The position numbers were made by a program, and so were the translations under genes. A DNA stretch of 32,376 nt from positions 1-32,376 of the IMG/VR virus record IMGVR_UViG_3300029309_003678. The stretch is one strand, 5' to 3'. This stretch comes from a virus. Shown here piece after piece: positions 22,140 to 28,530 of the stretch. Below the pieces are notes generated by a model. It did no database searches and had not been told where the DNA came from. It saw only the letters and a list, made by a program, of their open reading frames with translations. Every line of letters starts with the position of its first letter. Within the stretch, counting starts at the first letter, position 1.

Positions 22140-22179
22140 ATTATACTAAATTTTAAGGTAAAAGTCAAGAACTATTTTT
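22140..22179 (-). promoter_or_regulatory. Consensus phage promoter P8 (hsp20 operon)
   Basis: AAAAATAGTTC abuts TTGACT (22163-22168), with a 17-nt spacer and TATAAT (22140-22145). It gives a leader of about 87 nt before hsp20 and may read on into pyrD and the lysis genes. Confidence 0.9.
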
Positions 22180-22317
22180 CTAATCTTCGAAATCTATCTT
22201 ACCCTGCTCACGCATATATTCGAGTGTAATTCCTATGCCTTCTCTCTTGCCAATAACATAAGAGCAGTATCCACAGCCAATTAAAAGAATAAAAAATGCG
22301 AAATCAATATTTTCCAT
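22180..22317 (-). CDS. Small single-span membrane protein (45 aa)
   Basis: 45 aa. An N-terminal hydrophobic span (MENIDFAFFILLIGCGYCSY) is followed by VIGKREGIGITLEYMREQGK and an acidic end (IDFED). The G-x-REG...L-Y-x-x-G-K/I pattern after one span is typical of tiny marine phage membrane proteins. It has its own promoter P9, a GGAGAAATAT ribosome site and ATG 22317. The stop lies just before the upstream block of P8. Function unknown. Confidence 0.75.
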   Translation of the reverse strand: MENIDFAFFILLIGCGYCSYVIGKREGIGITLEYMREQGKIDFED

Positions 22318-22340
22318 ATATTTCTCCTATTCAATGTAAT

Positions 22341-22379
22341 ATTATATCAAATCAACAACCAAAAGTCAAGAACTTTTTT
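22341..22379 (-). promoter_or_regulatory. Consensus phage promoter P9
   Basis: AAAAAAGTTC abuts TTGACT (22364-22369), with a 17-nt spacer and TATAAT (22341-22346). It is back to back with P10 on the other strand. Confidence 0.88.
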
Positions 22380-22390
22380 CAACTATCCCA

Positions 22391-22429
22391 AAAATAGTTC
22401 TTGACAGATGGTGAAAATTTTTGTATAAT
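22391..22429 (+). promoter_or_regulatory. Consensus phage promoter P10 (plus strand)
   Basis: AAAAATAGTTC abuts TTGACA (22401-22406), with a 17-nt spacer and TATAAT (22424-22429). ATG 22436 is 6 nt beyond the -10 box, giving a leaderless mRNA for the SANT-bS21 pair. Confidence 0.92.
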
Positions 22430-22435
22430 ATATAA

Positions 22436-22618
22436 ATGACTAAAAGATGGACAGATAAGGAAAGAAGATATTTAAAAACGAATTATAACTCTCTACCTAT
22501 GAGTATGCTAGTTTCACAACTAGGCAGAACAGGTGGTTCAATTCGTTCGCAAGTAGACTACCTTCGCAAGAGAGGGTGGACTTTTCATCGTGTTCGAGAC
22601 AAGGAGATAGATGCCTAG
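22436..22618 (+). CDS. SANT/Myb-like HTH protein, 60 aa
   Basis: 60 aa consisting of one SANT-like unit: RWTDKERRYLKTNYNSLPMS, then LVSQLGRTGGSIRSQVDYL and a basic end (RKRGWTFHRVRDK). The GRTGGSIRSQ recognition-type helix suggests DNA binding. It is the first gene of the only plus-strand coding unit here and is predicted to be leaderless. Its end overlaps the bS21 start by 8 nt, so it could regulate or be coupled to bS21. Confidence 0.82.
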   Translation: MTKRWTDKERRYLKTNYNSLPMSMLVSQLGRTGGSIRSQVDYLRKRGWTFHRVRDKEIDA

Positions 22619-22844
22619 TATTAATACGAAAAACATGTCATTCGAGAAAGCTATAAGAATCTTTCGTAAAAAAGTTGAAAACGCTGGTATTAAAGATAGT
22701 GTTCGTGAGAAAGAATACTATGAGAAGCCAAACTGGAAACGAAGAAGAAAACTCAAGAGCGCCATTCGCAGACAAGAACGCGAAAAAGCAAAGGAGGAGG
22801 CTTACTGGAAAGACTATCGTAAATTGCATAAACGTAGAAATTAA
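22611..22844 (+). CDS. rpsU: Ribosomal protein bS21
   Basis: 77 aa. It matches bS21 along its length: FEKAIRIFRKKVENAGIKDS (typically S-F-xx-AL-RFK-KVE-AG), then VREKEYYEKPNWKRRRKLKS and AIRRQEREKAKEE. The last about 15 residues extend beyond the usual length. bS21 binds the 30S subunit near the anti-Shine-Dalgarno region and affects mRNA selection. A phage copy could replace the host protein and bias ribosomes to phage messages, including leaderless ones (inference). AAGGAG lies 5 nt before ATG 22611. Confidence 0.9.
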   Translation: MPSINTKNMSFEKAIRIFRKKVENAGIKDSVREKEYYEKPNWKRRRKLKSAIRRQEREKAKEEAYWKDYRKLHKRRN

Positions 22845-22928
22845 CGATTTTTTACCTTCAAATTTACAAAAATAAAATATTTTGTCATTCAACATACCTA
22901 CTGCAAAACACAAATTCATACCCCTTGG

Positions 22929-22968
22929 AAAAACAGTTCTTGATTTTTTGATAAACTTGTGGTATAAT
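22929..22968 (+). promoter_or_regulatory. Consensus phage promoter P11 (plus strand)
   Basis: GGAAAAACAGTTC abuts TTGATT (22940-22945), with a 17-nt spacer and TATAAT (22963-22968). It leads into the ORF-poor, folded stretch 22975-23345. Confidence 0.85.
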
Positions 22969-22974
22969 AATAAC

Positions 22975-23345
22975 ATATTTTATGATAATTAAGAAAATTA
23001 TAAAACTAATCATACTTCTCGTGAATCTCGCTTATAATGAAATTACATTTCAAGAGAGCTGTGTAGCGTAAGCGAAAGAGCTCACCTTGTAATTGAAATT
23101 ATTTAGCGAGAGAGTTAATGATATAATTACTCTATTATATCTTCACCCATGAAAAGCAAAGAGATTCACCTAAGCTTTTTCATAATTTCAACATTAAAAA
23201 CCAATTTACTACAATTTCGCCCAATTCGTTCGTGAATTTTTAACTATTTCAATTAATCAATTACATTGGTTTATCCCAAATTATATCGTCTATACATGAA
23301 TTTCCCCTAGATTATGGAGACTAGAATAGACTGTTGCGGAGTCTA
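22975..23345 (+). ncRNA. Candidate structured non-coding RNA next to bS21
   Basis: About 370 nt behind promoter P11 with no convincing gene; only a 29-codon frame (22982-23071, hydrophobic start MIIKKIIKLIILLV) opens near the 5' end. Complementary pairs are many. GTGAATCTC (23021-23029) pairs with GAGATTCAC (23161-23169). AATTACA/TGTAATT encloses GAGCT/AGCTC at about 23041-23094. ATGAAAAGC (23149-23157) pairs with GCTTTTTCAT (23173-23182), leaving GAGATTCAC in its loop and so allowing a pseudoknot. AAACCAAT pairs with ATTGGTTT (about 23198-23271), and TAGACT/AGTCTA (23327-23345) closes the region. No T-run terminator was seen; it converges with minus-strand genes at 23355. Confidence 0.6.
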
Positions 23346-23354
23346 TAACCCCGC

Positions 23355-23564
23355 TCAGTCCGTAAGTTGTGGTACTCGAATGTTCTTCACACTCGTTGAG
23401 AATCTATAGCTATCTTCATCAAAGAGGGTGATAATCATTCCGAGTTCTGGGTGTAGTCGAGGTTCCTTCTCTACATAGAAATACTTACCTCGATTTTCGA
23501 TAACCTCTCGTGTTTTGCTAGTATTCGGAAGTAGCTCTACGATTCTTTTAGTCCAAGCACTCAT
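23355..23564 (-). CDS. Small protein with a DEDSYR motif
   Basis: 69 aa. A basic N-terminal part (SAWTKRIVELLPNTSKTREV) precedes LGMIITLFDEDSYRFSTSVK and NIRVPQL. The DSYR-plus-KN pattern recalls the 87-aa protein at 14095-14358, so the two may be distant relatives. It is the last gene of the operon from 26892 and overlaps the HTH gene by 17 nt. Function unknown. Confidence 0.68.
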   Translation of the reverse strand: MSAWTKRIVELLPNTSKTREVIENRGKYFYVEKEPRLHPELGMIITLFDEDSYRFSTSVKNIRVPQLTD

Positions 23565-23871
23565 AAATTGCCTCCCTTAGTATCTTGAGAGCAGTCTTTG
23601 GAGATTTCTCCAACCCCGCTACCTGTATATATTCTACACTTAGCAACCCCGCTAGGTTTTCTACTATTTCTTTCTTTGTTTCAGGGTCTTCGCCTGTTTT
23701 CGTTTTGTAGACAGTCTTTTTGTAGACGCCCTCTCTACTGAGCTTACCTATGATAGATTTTACACTCTTATCCAAATCCTCAGCTAGAGCTTCTACTGTC
23801 TCTCGGCTAGGGTCTTTTTTGTAAGCATCTATCATATGTTCTACTTGTTTTTCGGTATAATTTATACTCAT
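23548..23871 (-). CDS. SANT-like HTH protein, paralogue of the 28.2 kb gene
   Basis: 107 aa. The N-terminal unit YTEKQVEHMIDAYKKDPSRE followed by KSVKSIIGKLSREGVY is nearly parallel to the gene at 28174-28530 (RSIIAKLSREGVY). A linker KTKTGEDPETKKE leads to a C-terminal helical part (VENLAGLLSVEYIQVAGLEK) with a second helix bundle. This two-part layout recurs in marine phages; a transcription or packaging role is possible. It overlaps both neighbours. Confidence 0.78.
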   Translation of the reverse strand: MSINYTEKQVEHMIDAYKKDPSRETVEALAEDLDKSVKSIIGKLSREGVYKKTVYKTKTGEDPETKKEIVENLAGLLSVEYIQVAGLEKSPKTALKILREAIYECLD

Positions 23872-24062
23872 ATAATATCTCCTAGGTCGCCTGTATGGTC
23901 TATATCATTCATTCTAGCTAAGAATGGTTGAATTACATTGTTTACTTCTTCTGATGTCATGCCCCAATCTTTGGCGACCAATCTAATACCTTCAGAGTGA
24001 GTGTAGCCATCATCTATGTAATCCTCATAGTCCATTTCTATTAATGTTGTGTTAAGTTTCAT
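23868..24062 (-). CDS. Hypothetical acidic protein, 64 aa
   Basis: 64 aa from ATG 24062 (MKLNTTLIEMDYEDYIDDGY), which follows the upstream stop by one base; an earlier in-frame ATG at 24128 lies well inside the previous gene and is less likely. It is acidic and helical, with LVAKDWGMTSEEVNNVIQPF in the middle. Coupled by ATGA to the SANT gene. No domain recognised. Confidence 0.65.
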   Translation of the reverse strand: MKLNTTLIEMDYEDYIDDGYTHSEGIRLVAKDWGMTSEEVNNVIQPFLARMNDIDHTGDLGDII

Positions 24063-24063
24063 A

Positions 24064-24399
24064 CTAATATCCGTGTGTGTGATGCTCGTATTCTTGTTCA
24101 CAGTTTGCAGTTCCACATATACATACATTATGTGTAGCCTTTTCCCATGCGTCGATTAGCTCATCACCGATTAATTTTTCATTCTCTAAGAAAACTAAAC
24201 CTCCATTTGGTAGCCTTCTTTGTATTGTTCCGTCATTAAACATAGTGTCAGTAACGAAACCACTATCCATGTCGTATGGACGAGTCTCATACCACATACT
24301 TTTCAGCTGATGACTATGAATACTATATACTCCTCTCGCCCATTTCTCAGCTTCTATCATTTTTCTTTGTTTTTCTACTAATTCTTTGTATTCAGTCAT
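24064..24399 (-). CDS. Hypothetical protein, 111 aa
   Basis: 111 aa. A helical start (YKELVEKQRKMIEAEKWARG) is followed by a beta-rich middle (TIQRRLPNGGLVFLENEKL) and a Cys/His-rich end (CICGTANCEQEYEHHTHG), which might bind a metal. The ATG shares a base with the preceding stop (TAATG). No known family. Confidence 0.68.
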   Translation of the reverse strand: MTEYKELVEKQRKMIEAEKWARGVYSIHSHQLKSMWYETRPYDMDSGFVTDTMFNDGTIQRRLPNGGLVFLENEKLIGDELIDAWEKATHNVCICGTANCEQEYEHHTHGY

Positions 24400-24530
24400 T
24401 ATATCACCTTACTTAGAATTATTACTTGTAGAATTAGTACTAATACTGGCACTACTGTTCTCACTAACTCTAGTGAATGTTTCATTGTGCTAATATCCTT
24501 TTCGATGCGTTTTAATTTTTTCTTTGTCAT
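24399..24530 (-). CDS. Micro-gene, 43 aa membrane peptide
   Basis: 43 aa. The head is strongly basic (MTKKKLKRIEKDISTMKHSL), followed by one hydrophobic span (VVPVLVLILQVIILSKVI). The start overlaps the previous stop as ATGA and the stop overlaps the next start as TAATG, so translation is well supported. Probably a small inner-membrane protein, positive-inside. Confidence 0.7.
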   Translation of the reverse strand: MTKKKLKRIEKDISTMKHSLELVRTVVPVLVLILQVIILSKVI

Positions 24531-25159
24531 AATAGCTGTTCTAACCTCCCTCTATCGAAGAATTGATAAACAAGTTCATCTGCATACTCTTGCACACACC
24601 AGTCTTCACCTTTGTGAGCATGATTTTCCATAGTGATAGGATAAGACTCCCACCAATCAAACTCGTCAGATTGAAACCACTCTTCATCTTTGCCATATGC
24701 TTCTAATATTAAATGATTTAGCTCCTCGCCATCACACTCATCATAATCCCAATCGACATCATCTGTGCCATCAACCCATGCCTCATGTATTCCTATGAAG
24801 TTTCTAAACTCATCTTCATAAGTTACTTTAGCACTAGGGTTTCCACCTACTTCATTATAAATATACTGAATTAGATTGTTTACAAAAGGTATTGGCGGAC
24901 TCCATGCTGAATGTCCACTAAGAGTAGTTTCATTCCAGTCATCTACCTCTATCCATTTGGCTCCAATATTTTCACAACCCCAATTATACCAGTCCTTTTC
25001 ATCATAAGGCACAGGATATATAGGTAGTTTTTCTACTGAATACGTGAGCCATTCCATCTCACCTTGTTTTTCTTTGCAGGAATCGCTTAGTTTTTCTACT
25101 AATGCTGTCTGACCTGCATCTAGACTTAGCTCTATGTTAAAATAAACATGATTTGCCAT
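24527..25159 (-). CDS. api92/YubB-like phage protein (DUF1281 type)
   Basis: 210 aa, very acidic. The block WYNWGCENIGAKWIEVDDWN followed by GHSAWSPPIPFVNNLIQYI is the signature of api92/YubB ferredoxin-like phage proteins (NWGxKW...F-T-WSPP). The N terminus is MANHVYFNIELSLDAG. The role of the family is unknown. It heads no promoter and is part of the long operon from 26892. Confidence 0.75.
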   Translation of the reverse strand: MANHVYFNIELSLDAGQTALVEKLSDSCKEKQGEMEWLTYSVEKLPIYPVPYDEKDWYNWGCENIGAKWIEVDDWNETTLSGHSAWSPPIPFVNNLIQYIYNEVGGNPSAKVTYEDEFRNFIGIHEAWVDGTDDVDWDYDECDGEELNHLILEAYGKDEEWFQSDEFDWWESYPITMENHAHKGEDWCVQEYADELVYQFFDRGRLEQLL

Positions 25160-25172
25160 AGTTTTTATACTC

Positions 25173-25286
25173 CTATCTTTGTTGACCTATTTCCCACAGC
25201 ACAAATCCTACTACGCCGCCAACAACTGCGAGTATGTGCACTCCTAACATATATAGAAAATATACTATATCCCATAGAATTTCCAC
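25173..25286 (-). CDS. Micro-gene, 37 aa membrane peptide
   Basis: 37 aa from GTG 25286, sharing one base with the MazG stop (TAGTG) and preceded by AAGGAG. It is almost all hydrophobic (YFLYMLGVHILAVVGGVVGF), with a short polar end (EIGQQR). The good ribosome site and overlap favour a real gene. Confidence 0.65.
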   Translation of the reverse strand: MEILWDIVYFLYMLGVHILAVVGGVVGFVLWEIGQQR

Positions 25287-25711
25287 TATATATCTCCTTC
25301 TACCCTGTGTTCGCTACGAAATACTTCGAAGCCATTAGGGTAGCGTTTCTCTAATTTCTTGATATTTTCTTCAATTACTTCCTCAGGGGTAAAGCCTAAG
25401 GACGTACAACCTTGAATCCAATACCATAATACATCACCAAGTTCTCTTTTCATATGAAATATCTCATCTTCTGAGAACTTTGTATCAGCTTGAAAGACTT
25501 TTTTCTTCACTACTTCAGCAAATTCTCCACTTTCTGCCATCATACCTATGACAGCAGTAAGTAGTCTTGCTACTTGCATTTCTTCGCCTCTTTCACTGCC
25601 TTTATGCCAAGTTGTGCCACATAGATTTCCTAGCCTATCTGTCAACTTAAGCGTGTTTTTACTCGCTCCACTTGTTGTGGAGTCTACAAATTTTGCGTAA
25701 TCGTTAATCAT
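25286..25711 (-). CDS. mazG: MazG-like nucleotide pyrophosphohydrolase
   Basis: 141 aa from ATG 25711 (MINDYAKFVD), chosen because AAGGAG stands 6 nt before it; an earlier in-frame start at 25726 lacks this. The MazG metal site is AESGEFAEVVKK (E60, E63) with RELGDVLWYW (E90, D93), followed by PEEVIEENIKKLEKRYPNGF. Phage MazG enzymes hydrolyse (d)NTPs or related nucleotides and have been proposed to alter alarmone levels; the exact substrate cannot be read from sequence. Confidence 0.9.
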   Translation of the reverse strand: MINDYAKFVDSTTSGASKNTLKLTDRLGNLCGTTWHKGSERGEEMQVARLLTAVIGMMAESGEFAEVVKKKVFQADTKFSEDEIFHMKRELGDVLWYWIQGCTSLGFTPEEVIEENIKKLEKRYPNGFEVFRSEHRVEGDI

Positions 25712-25955
25712 CGCGTTCTCCTTCAATCAATAATAATTGCTTTAATCTTTCTGTTAGCTTCTCATACTCCTCCGTCAAGCCTGCTAGTTCTAATTGTAGC
25801 TGGTCTATCTGTCCGAGTATGGTTGCCATATCTTCATCACATAGCCGAAGTAAATCATTTATGTGCTGAATTTCTTCTAATCTATACTTCTTTCCTACTC
25901 GCGAACGCACATTTGGAAACTGTATTATATTATCCTTTGGCTTATCAATACTCAT
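25704..25955 (-). CDS. Coiled-coil protein with an IIQFP motif
   Basis: 83 aa. The N terminus has DNIIQFPNVRS, then a long helical coiled coil (LLRLCDEDMATILGQIDQLQ to about residue 75). Such small IIQFP proteins occur in many phages without a known role. It overlaps the MazG gene by 8 nt and the 27-aa peptide by ATGA. Confidence 0.65.
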   Translation of the reverse strand: MSIDKPKDNIIQFPNVRSRVGKKYRLEEIQHINDLLRLCDEDMATILGQIDQLQLELAGLTEEYEKLTERLKQLLLIEGERDD

Positions 25956-26035
25956 TGGTAGCCATTTCCATCATTGTCGTTATAATACATATAAAGCAGG
26001 AACATAGCGACAACTAATAAGACTGTATAATCCAT
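25952..26035 (-). CDS. Micro-gene, 27 aa membrane peptide
   Basis: 27 aa: MDYTVLLVVAMFLLYMYYND, then NDGNGYQ. One hydrophobic span and a polar tail. It forms TAATG with the preceding stop and ATGA with the following start, so it is tightly embedded. Real translation is likely but unproven at this size. Confidence 0.55.
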   Translation of the reverse strand: MDYTVLLVVAMFLLYMYYNDNDGNGYQ

Positions 26036-26274
26036 TAGCTATCCTCCTTTGAGTTCCATACTATTTTAATGCCTCTGCGAACTAGTTCGTTTACATACTT
26101 AACCCTATGCTTAGGCTTAGTTCTATCACTATTAATAGCGTCAAACAGTTCTTGCTTAGGCACTTGCTTCAAATAAAAATGTTTCCATCGCTTGATAGGG
26201 TTATCAGTATTGATACGCCTACCTCTTGCGTCTTTCGCATATACTCTTTCACTTGGTTTAAATTTAGCTGGCAT
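26035..26274 (-). CDS. Conserved small basic phage protein
   Basis: 79 aa, basic. MPAKFKPSERVY at the start, then HFYLKQVPKQELFDAINSDR and KYVNELVRRGIKIVW. The YLKQVP-x-ELFDAIN...K-R---ELVRRG-K--W layout is one I recognise from T4-like marine phages, without a known function. It overlaps the 26264-26656 gene by 11 nt. Confidence 0.75.
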   Translation of the reverse strand: MPAKFKPSERVYAKDARGRRINTDNPIKRWKHFYLKQVPKQELFDAINSDRTKPKHRVKYVNELVRRGIKIVWNSKEDS

Positions 26275-26656
26275 CTTTTCCTCCTTGCTTGTTAGCCGTT
26301 AAATAATCGTTAATCGTTTCTATGTAGATTTCGTACTCTTGCGTATCTACTTTTTCGTATGCGTACTTTATCGCTTCTAGTAATTCTTGCTTAGAATAAC
26401 TACTATGCTCATAGTCATACATCATTGCGAGAGCCTCTTCTACTTCTTGGAGTTCTAGCACACCGTAGATTGTGCACTCGTAGAATTTCTCTACTTCACT
26501 TATCGCTTCCCATAAACTATGGGTGTGAAAAAACAGCAAGCCATCATCTGTGTCTTGCTGTTTGCCATCTTTGAACACTTTTACATCAATGCCTGGCTTG
26601 AAAGTTTTTCCACTTTGGTCTCCGCATACTGCTTTTGTTATTCCCCAAAACTTCAT
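26264..26656 (-). CDS. Hypothetical protein, 130 aa
   Basis: 130 aa from ATG 26656 (MKFWGITKAVCGDQSG), chosen because AAAGGAG lies upstream and the ATG shares a base with the preceding stop (TAATG). The frame is open further upstream only as a shadow. Middle: DTDDGLLFFHTHSLWEAISE; the second half is helical and acidic with KQELLEAIKYAYEKVDTQE. No domain recognised. Confidence 0.7.
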   Translation of the reverse strand: MKFWGITKAVCGDQSGKTFKPGIDVKVFKDGKQQDTDDGLLFFHTHSLWEAISEVEKFYECTIYGVLELQEVEEALAMMYDYEHSSYSKQELLEAIKYAYEKVDTQEYEIYIETINDYLTANKQGGKDAS

Positions 26657-26892
26657 TACTTCGCTCCTTTGATGTAAGTCGTAACTGTGCCAACTCTTGA
26701 TGGTGTTTGCATTGTGCCGTCTTTGCCACCTTTGTGAACAGGGAACTCGCCTTTCCAATAGCCACACTTTTCTCTGCGTGTGATTTCTTTGCGAATTAGT
26801 CTGCCACTAGGAGTTTCTTCTTGCCTACGGGCTAGTAAATCAATACTATCCATCTGCATAATCGCTAGGTATTGTGTATTTATTTGTGCCAT
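26656..26892 (-). CDS. Conserved small phage protein, 78 aa
   Basis: 78 aa. The helical N-terminal half (LAIMQMDSIDLLARRQEE, RLIRKEITRREK) precedes a polar, Gly-rich half (GEFPVHKGGKDGTMQTPSRV). It is the first gene of the long operon running to 23355, with promoter P12 and a leader of about 30 nt holding AAAAGGAG. Function unknown. Confidence 0.7.
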   Translation of the reverse strand: MAQINTQYLAIMQMDSIDLLARRQEETPSGRLIRKEITRREKCGYWKGEFPVHKGGKDGTMQTPSRVGTVTTYIKGAK

Positions 26893-26928
26893 TGTTGTTC
26901 TCCTTTTATTTTATTTTTTAATATGTAT

Positions 26929-26967
26929 ATTATAACACGCACTAAGGGTGTTGTCAAGAACTATTTT
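26929..26967 (-). promoter_or_regulatory. Consensus phage promoter P12
   Basis: AAAATAGTTC abuts TTGACA (26952-26957), with a 17-nt spacer and TATAAT (26929-26934). It drives the 26892-23355 operon through an SD-containing leader. Confidence 0.9.
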
Positions 26968-27004
26968 ATAATTAGCTTCAGAATTTTGATGTCTACTTGC
27001 TTTA

Positions 27005-28090
27005 GACAAAAAGAAAGGCAGATATGAAATCTGCCTCACTTAATACTTCGCGTAGTCGACCTGAGCGAAGGGACACTATCAAAGAAGTTCCAATCCTTGG
27101 TCGCCCACTATGACTTGCACATGGTTGGACAACACCCCCAAATCTCATTCTTGCCTCGGCACTTTTCAGTCTCTAATCTAGCCGTTTTAATTCCTTCGCC
27201 TTGCTACCGAATCGGTTGAGAGGGCGAGCATTAGTGAGAGTTTGGTTTTAAAGTTGTGGTAGGTCGGCATTGAATTACGACTCGCGTAGTCAACCTACAC
27301 CTTTCACAACTTATCTCCTCTTGTTGTTAATGCGTAGCTTTTATACTCGTCCACGGCTGGAGTTTTTATACTTAGTGCTAACTGCCCCACTTGCCCTCTG
27401 TCAATGCCTAAAGGCAAATTACAAGGGTATCCTCGCAGTTAGCGATGAAGTTCTCTATACGCCTATGCCACTCTTAATCATGTGTCGCTTGGCTCTGTAA
27501 ACTTCTTCGCCCGAATACTAACCTATGCTCGCATTTACTTGAGGGGCGAGGGCACGACTTATGTCTATTCCACTACGCCTAGCACACTGAAGTTAGCTAA
27601 GTGTTGGTTTGGTCGAGAACTCCAACAAACTCCCAAGCGAGTTCAAGATGTGCTTGGAACAACTACAACACTTTGAGCATGGTTGTCATACTAGGTTGGT
27701 AGAGCCGTTCTTATGGTAGCTCTCTACATCTGATATTATCGCTGTATCCACCCGTTCAATCGCGTGCAGATTTACTGTTTTACTACTGTAATACTGCATA
27801 ATCCCGTAGGTTTTACGAGCACTGCTCGCTCTCGATAGTGGGGTTGCTAGGTTTACTACTACCGCTCACAAGTGAGGCTTACTGTAGTTTTACTACTAGC
27901 TATTGCCACTTACCCTTAACGACTAGAGTTGCCGATAGCGACTCCCTTTTGTCTTATCGCGGAACAAATATCTTTGCTATTAAGGTCAAAATCCGCACTG
28001 CCTTCTTTTACAGAGGTCGCAGTTCTCCTCTTTGGGTCGGCAACATCTGCAATGTGCCGTTATCTTTTTTGTCTCTTTTTTAAAATTTAT
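27005..28090 (-). ncRNA. Candidate giant structured non-coding RNA (about 1.08 kb)
   Basis: No credible gene on either strand for 1.1 kb, yet a consensus promoter (P13) and a textbook terminator bound it. Perfect complementary arms are abundant and nested: GCTAACTGC/GCAGTTAGC (27377-27385 with 27435-27443, 9 bp, enclosing TGCCT/AGGCA); AAGTTGTG/CACAACTT (27251-27258 with 27305-27312) enclosing GTAGGT/ACCTAC and GACT/AGTC; AAGTGTTG/CAACACTT (27599-27606 with 27666-27673) enclosing CCAAGC/GCTTGG; GCTAG/CTAGC (27846-27900) enclosing CTCAC/GTGAG; CGAGC/GCTCG (27816-27828); and CGGCA with its partner (28038-28059). Base composition is richer in GC than nearby genes. Size, phage setting and folding recall the GOLLD/ROOL class of ornate RNAs, but family membership cannot be assigned here. 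Confidence 0.8.
27008..27036 (-). terminator. Intrinsic terminator of the giant RNA
   Basis: On the minus strand AGGCAGAT, loop TTCAT, ATCTGCCT (27029-27036 with 27016-27023, 8-bp perfect stem), then TTCTTTTT. Confidence 0.9.
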
Positions 28091-28096
28091 AATAAT

Positions 28097-28135
28097 ATTA
28101 TACTCGGCTTTTGGGGATTTGTCAAGAAGTTTTTT
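28097..28135 (-). promoter_or_regulatory. Consensus phage promoter P13 for the giant RNA
   Basis: AAAAAACTTC abuts TTGACA (28120-28125), with a 17-nt spacer and TATAAT (28097-28102). The predicted start is near 28090, and no start codon with an open frame follows. Confidence 0.88.
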
Positions 28136-28173
28136 GAACTATTTTTGACAACCCCCCTTGGCGAGTCGAAACA

Positions 28174-28530
28174 CTACTGTGCTTCGAGGTGGTCAGCCAA
28201 CCTTGCTAAATCAGCTTTAGTAGCTTTAGCAATACTAGGTATTTCGATACCAAGTGCTTTGTGTATTCTGTCCACAAACTCGGACTTTAACACTACAGGC
28301 TCTCCTGCTTTGGTCACTCTTGGTTGAGCGACATAGACACCTTCTCTTGAAAGCTTAGCAATAATACTTCTTGCATTTTTGCCAAGTTTCTCAGCCAACA
28401 TATCAACTGTGTCTCTTGTTGGATTTGCTTTGTAAGTATCAATCATCATGCTTACATCTTTTTCTGAATAATTTTTTACTGTTGCCATTTCTTCTCCTTT
28501 TCTTGTAAATAGTTTTGTAATCCATTTCAT
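28174..28530 (-). CDS. SANT-like HTH protein with leaderless and SD starts
   Basis: 118 aa from ATG 28530, or 104 aa from ATG 28488. The first start is 7 nt after the -10 box of P14 (leaderless); the second (MATVKNYSEKDV) has AAAAGGAG upstream, read in frame as KGEE in the longer form. The SANT-like unit SEKDVSMMIDTYKANPTRDT, then NARSIIAKLSREGVYV, parallels the 23548-23871 protein, as does the TKAGEPVVLK linker and the helical C terminus (IAKATKADLARLADHLEAQ). Likely DNA-binding. The gene is single, between P14 and P13. Confidence 0.8.
   Translation of the reverse strand: MKWITKLFTRKGEEMATVKNYSEKDVSMMIDTYKANPTRDTVDMLAEKLGKNARSIIAKLSREGVYVAQPRVTKAGEPVVLKSEFVDRIHKALGIEIPSIAKATKADLARLADHLEAQ

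Noticed and set aside
26657-26767. Longer start for the 26264-26656 gene
   Set aside because: It would overlap the previous gene by over 100 nt in another frame, whereas ATG 26656 has a strong ribosome site and a TAATG overlap.
27270-28327. Several plus-strand frames of 60-130 codons across the giant RNA region and into the next gene
   Set aside because: Low-complexity, Leu/Ser/Thr-rich translations with no ribosome sites; they are antisense to a promoter-terminator unit full of stems, or to the 28174-28530 gene.
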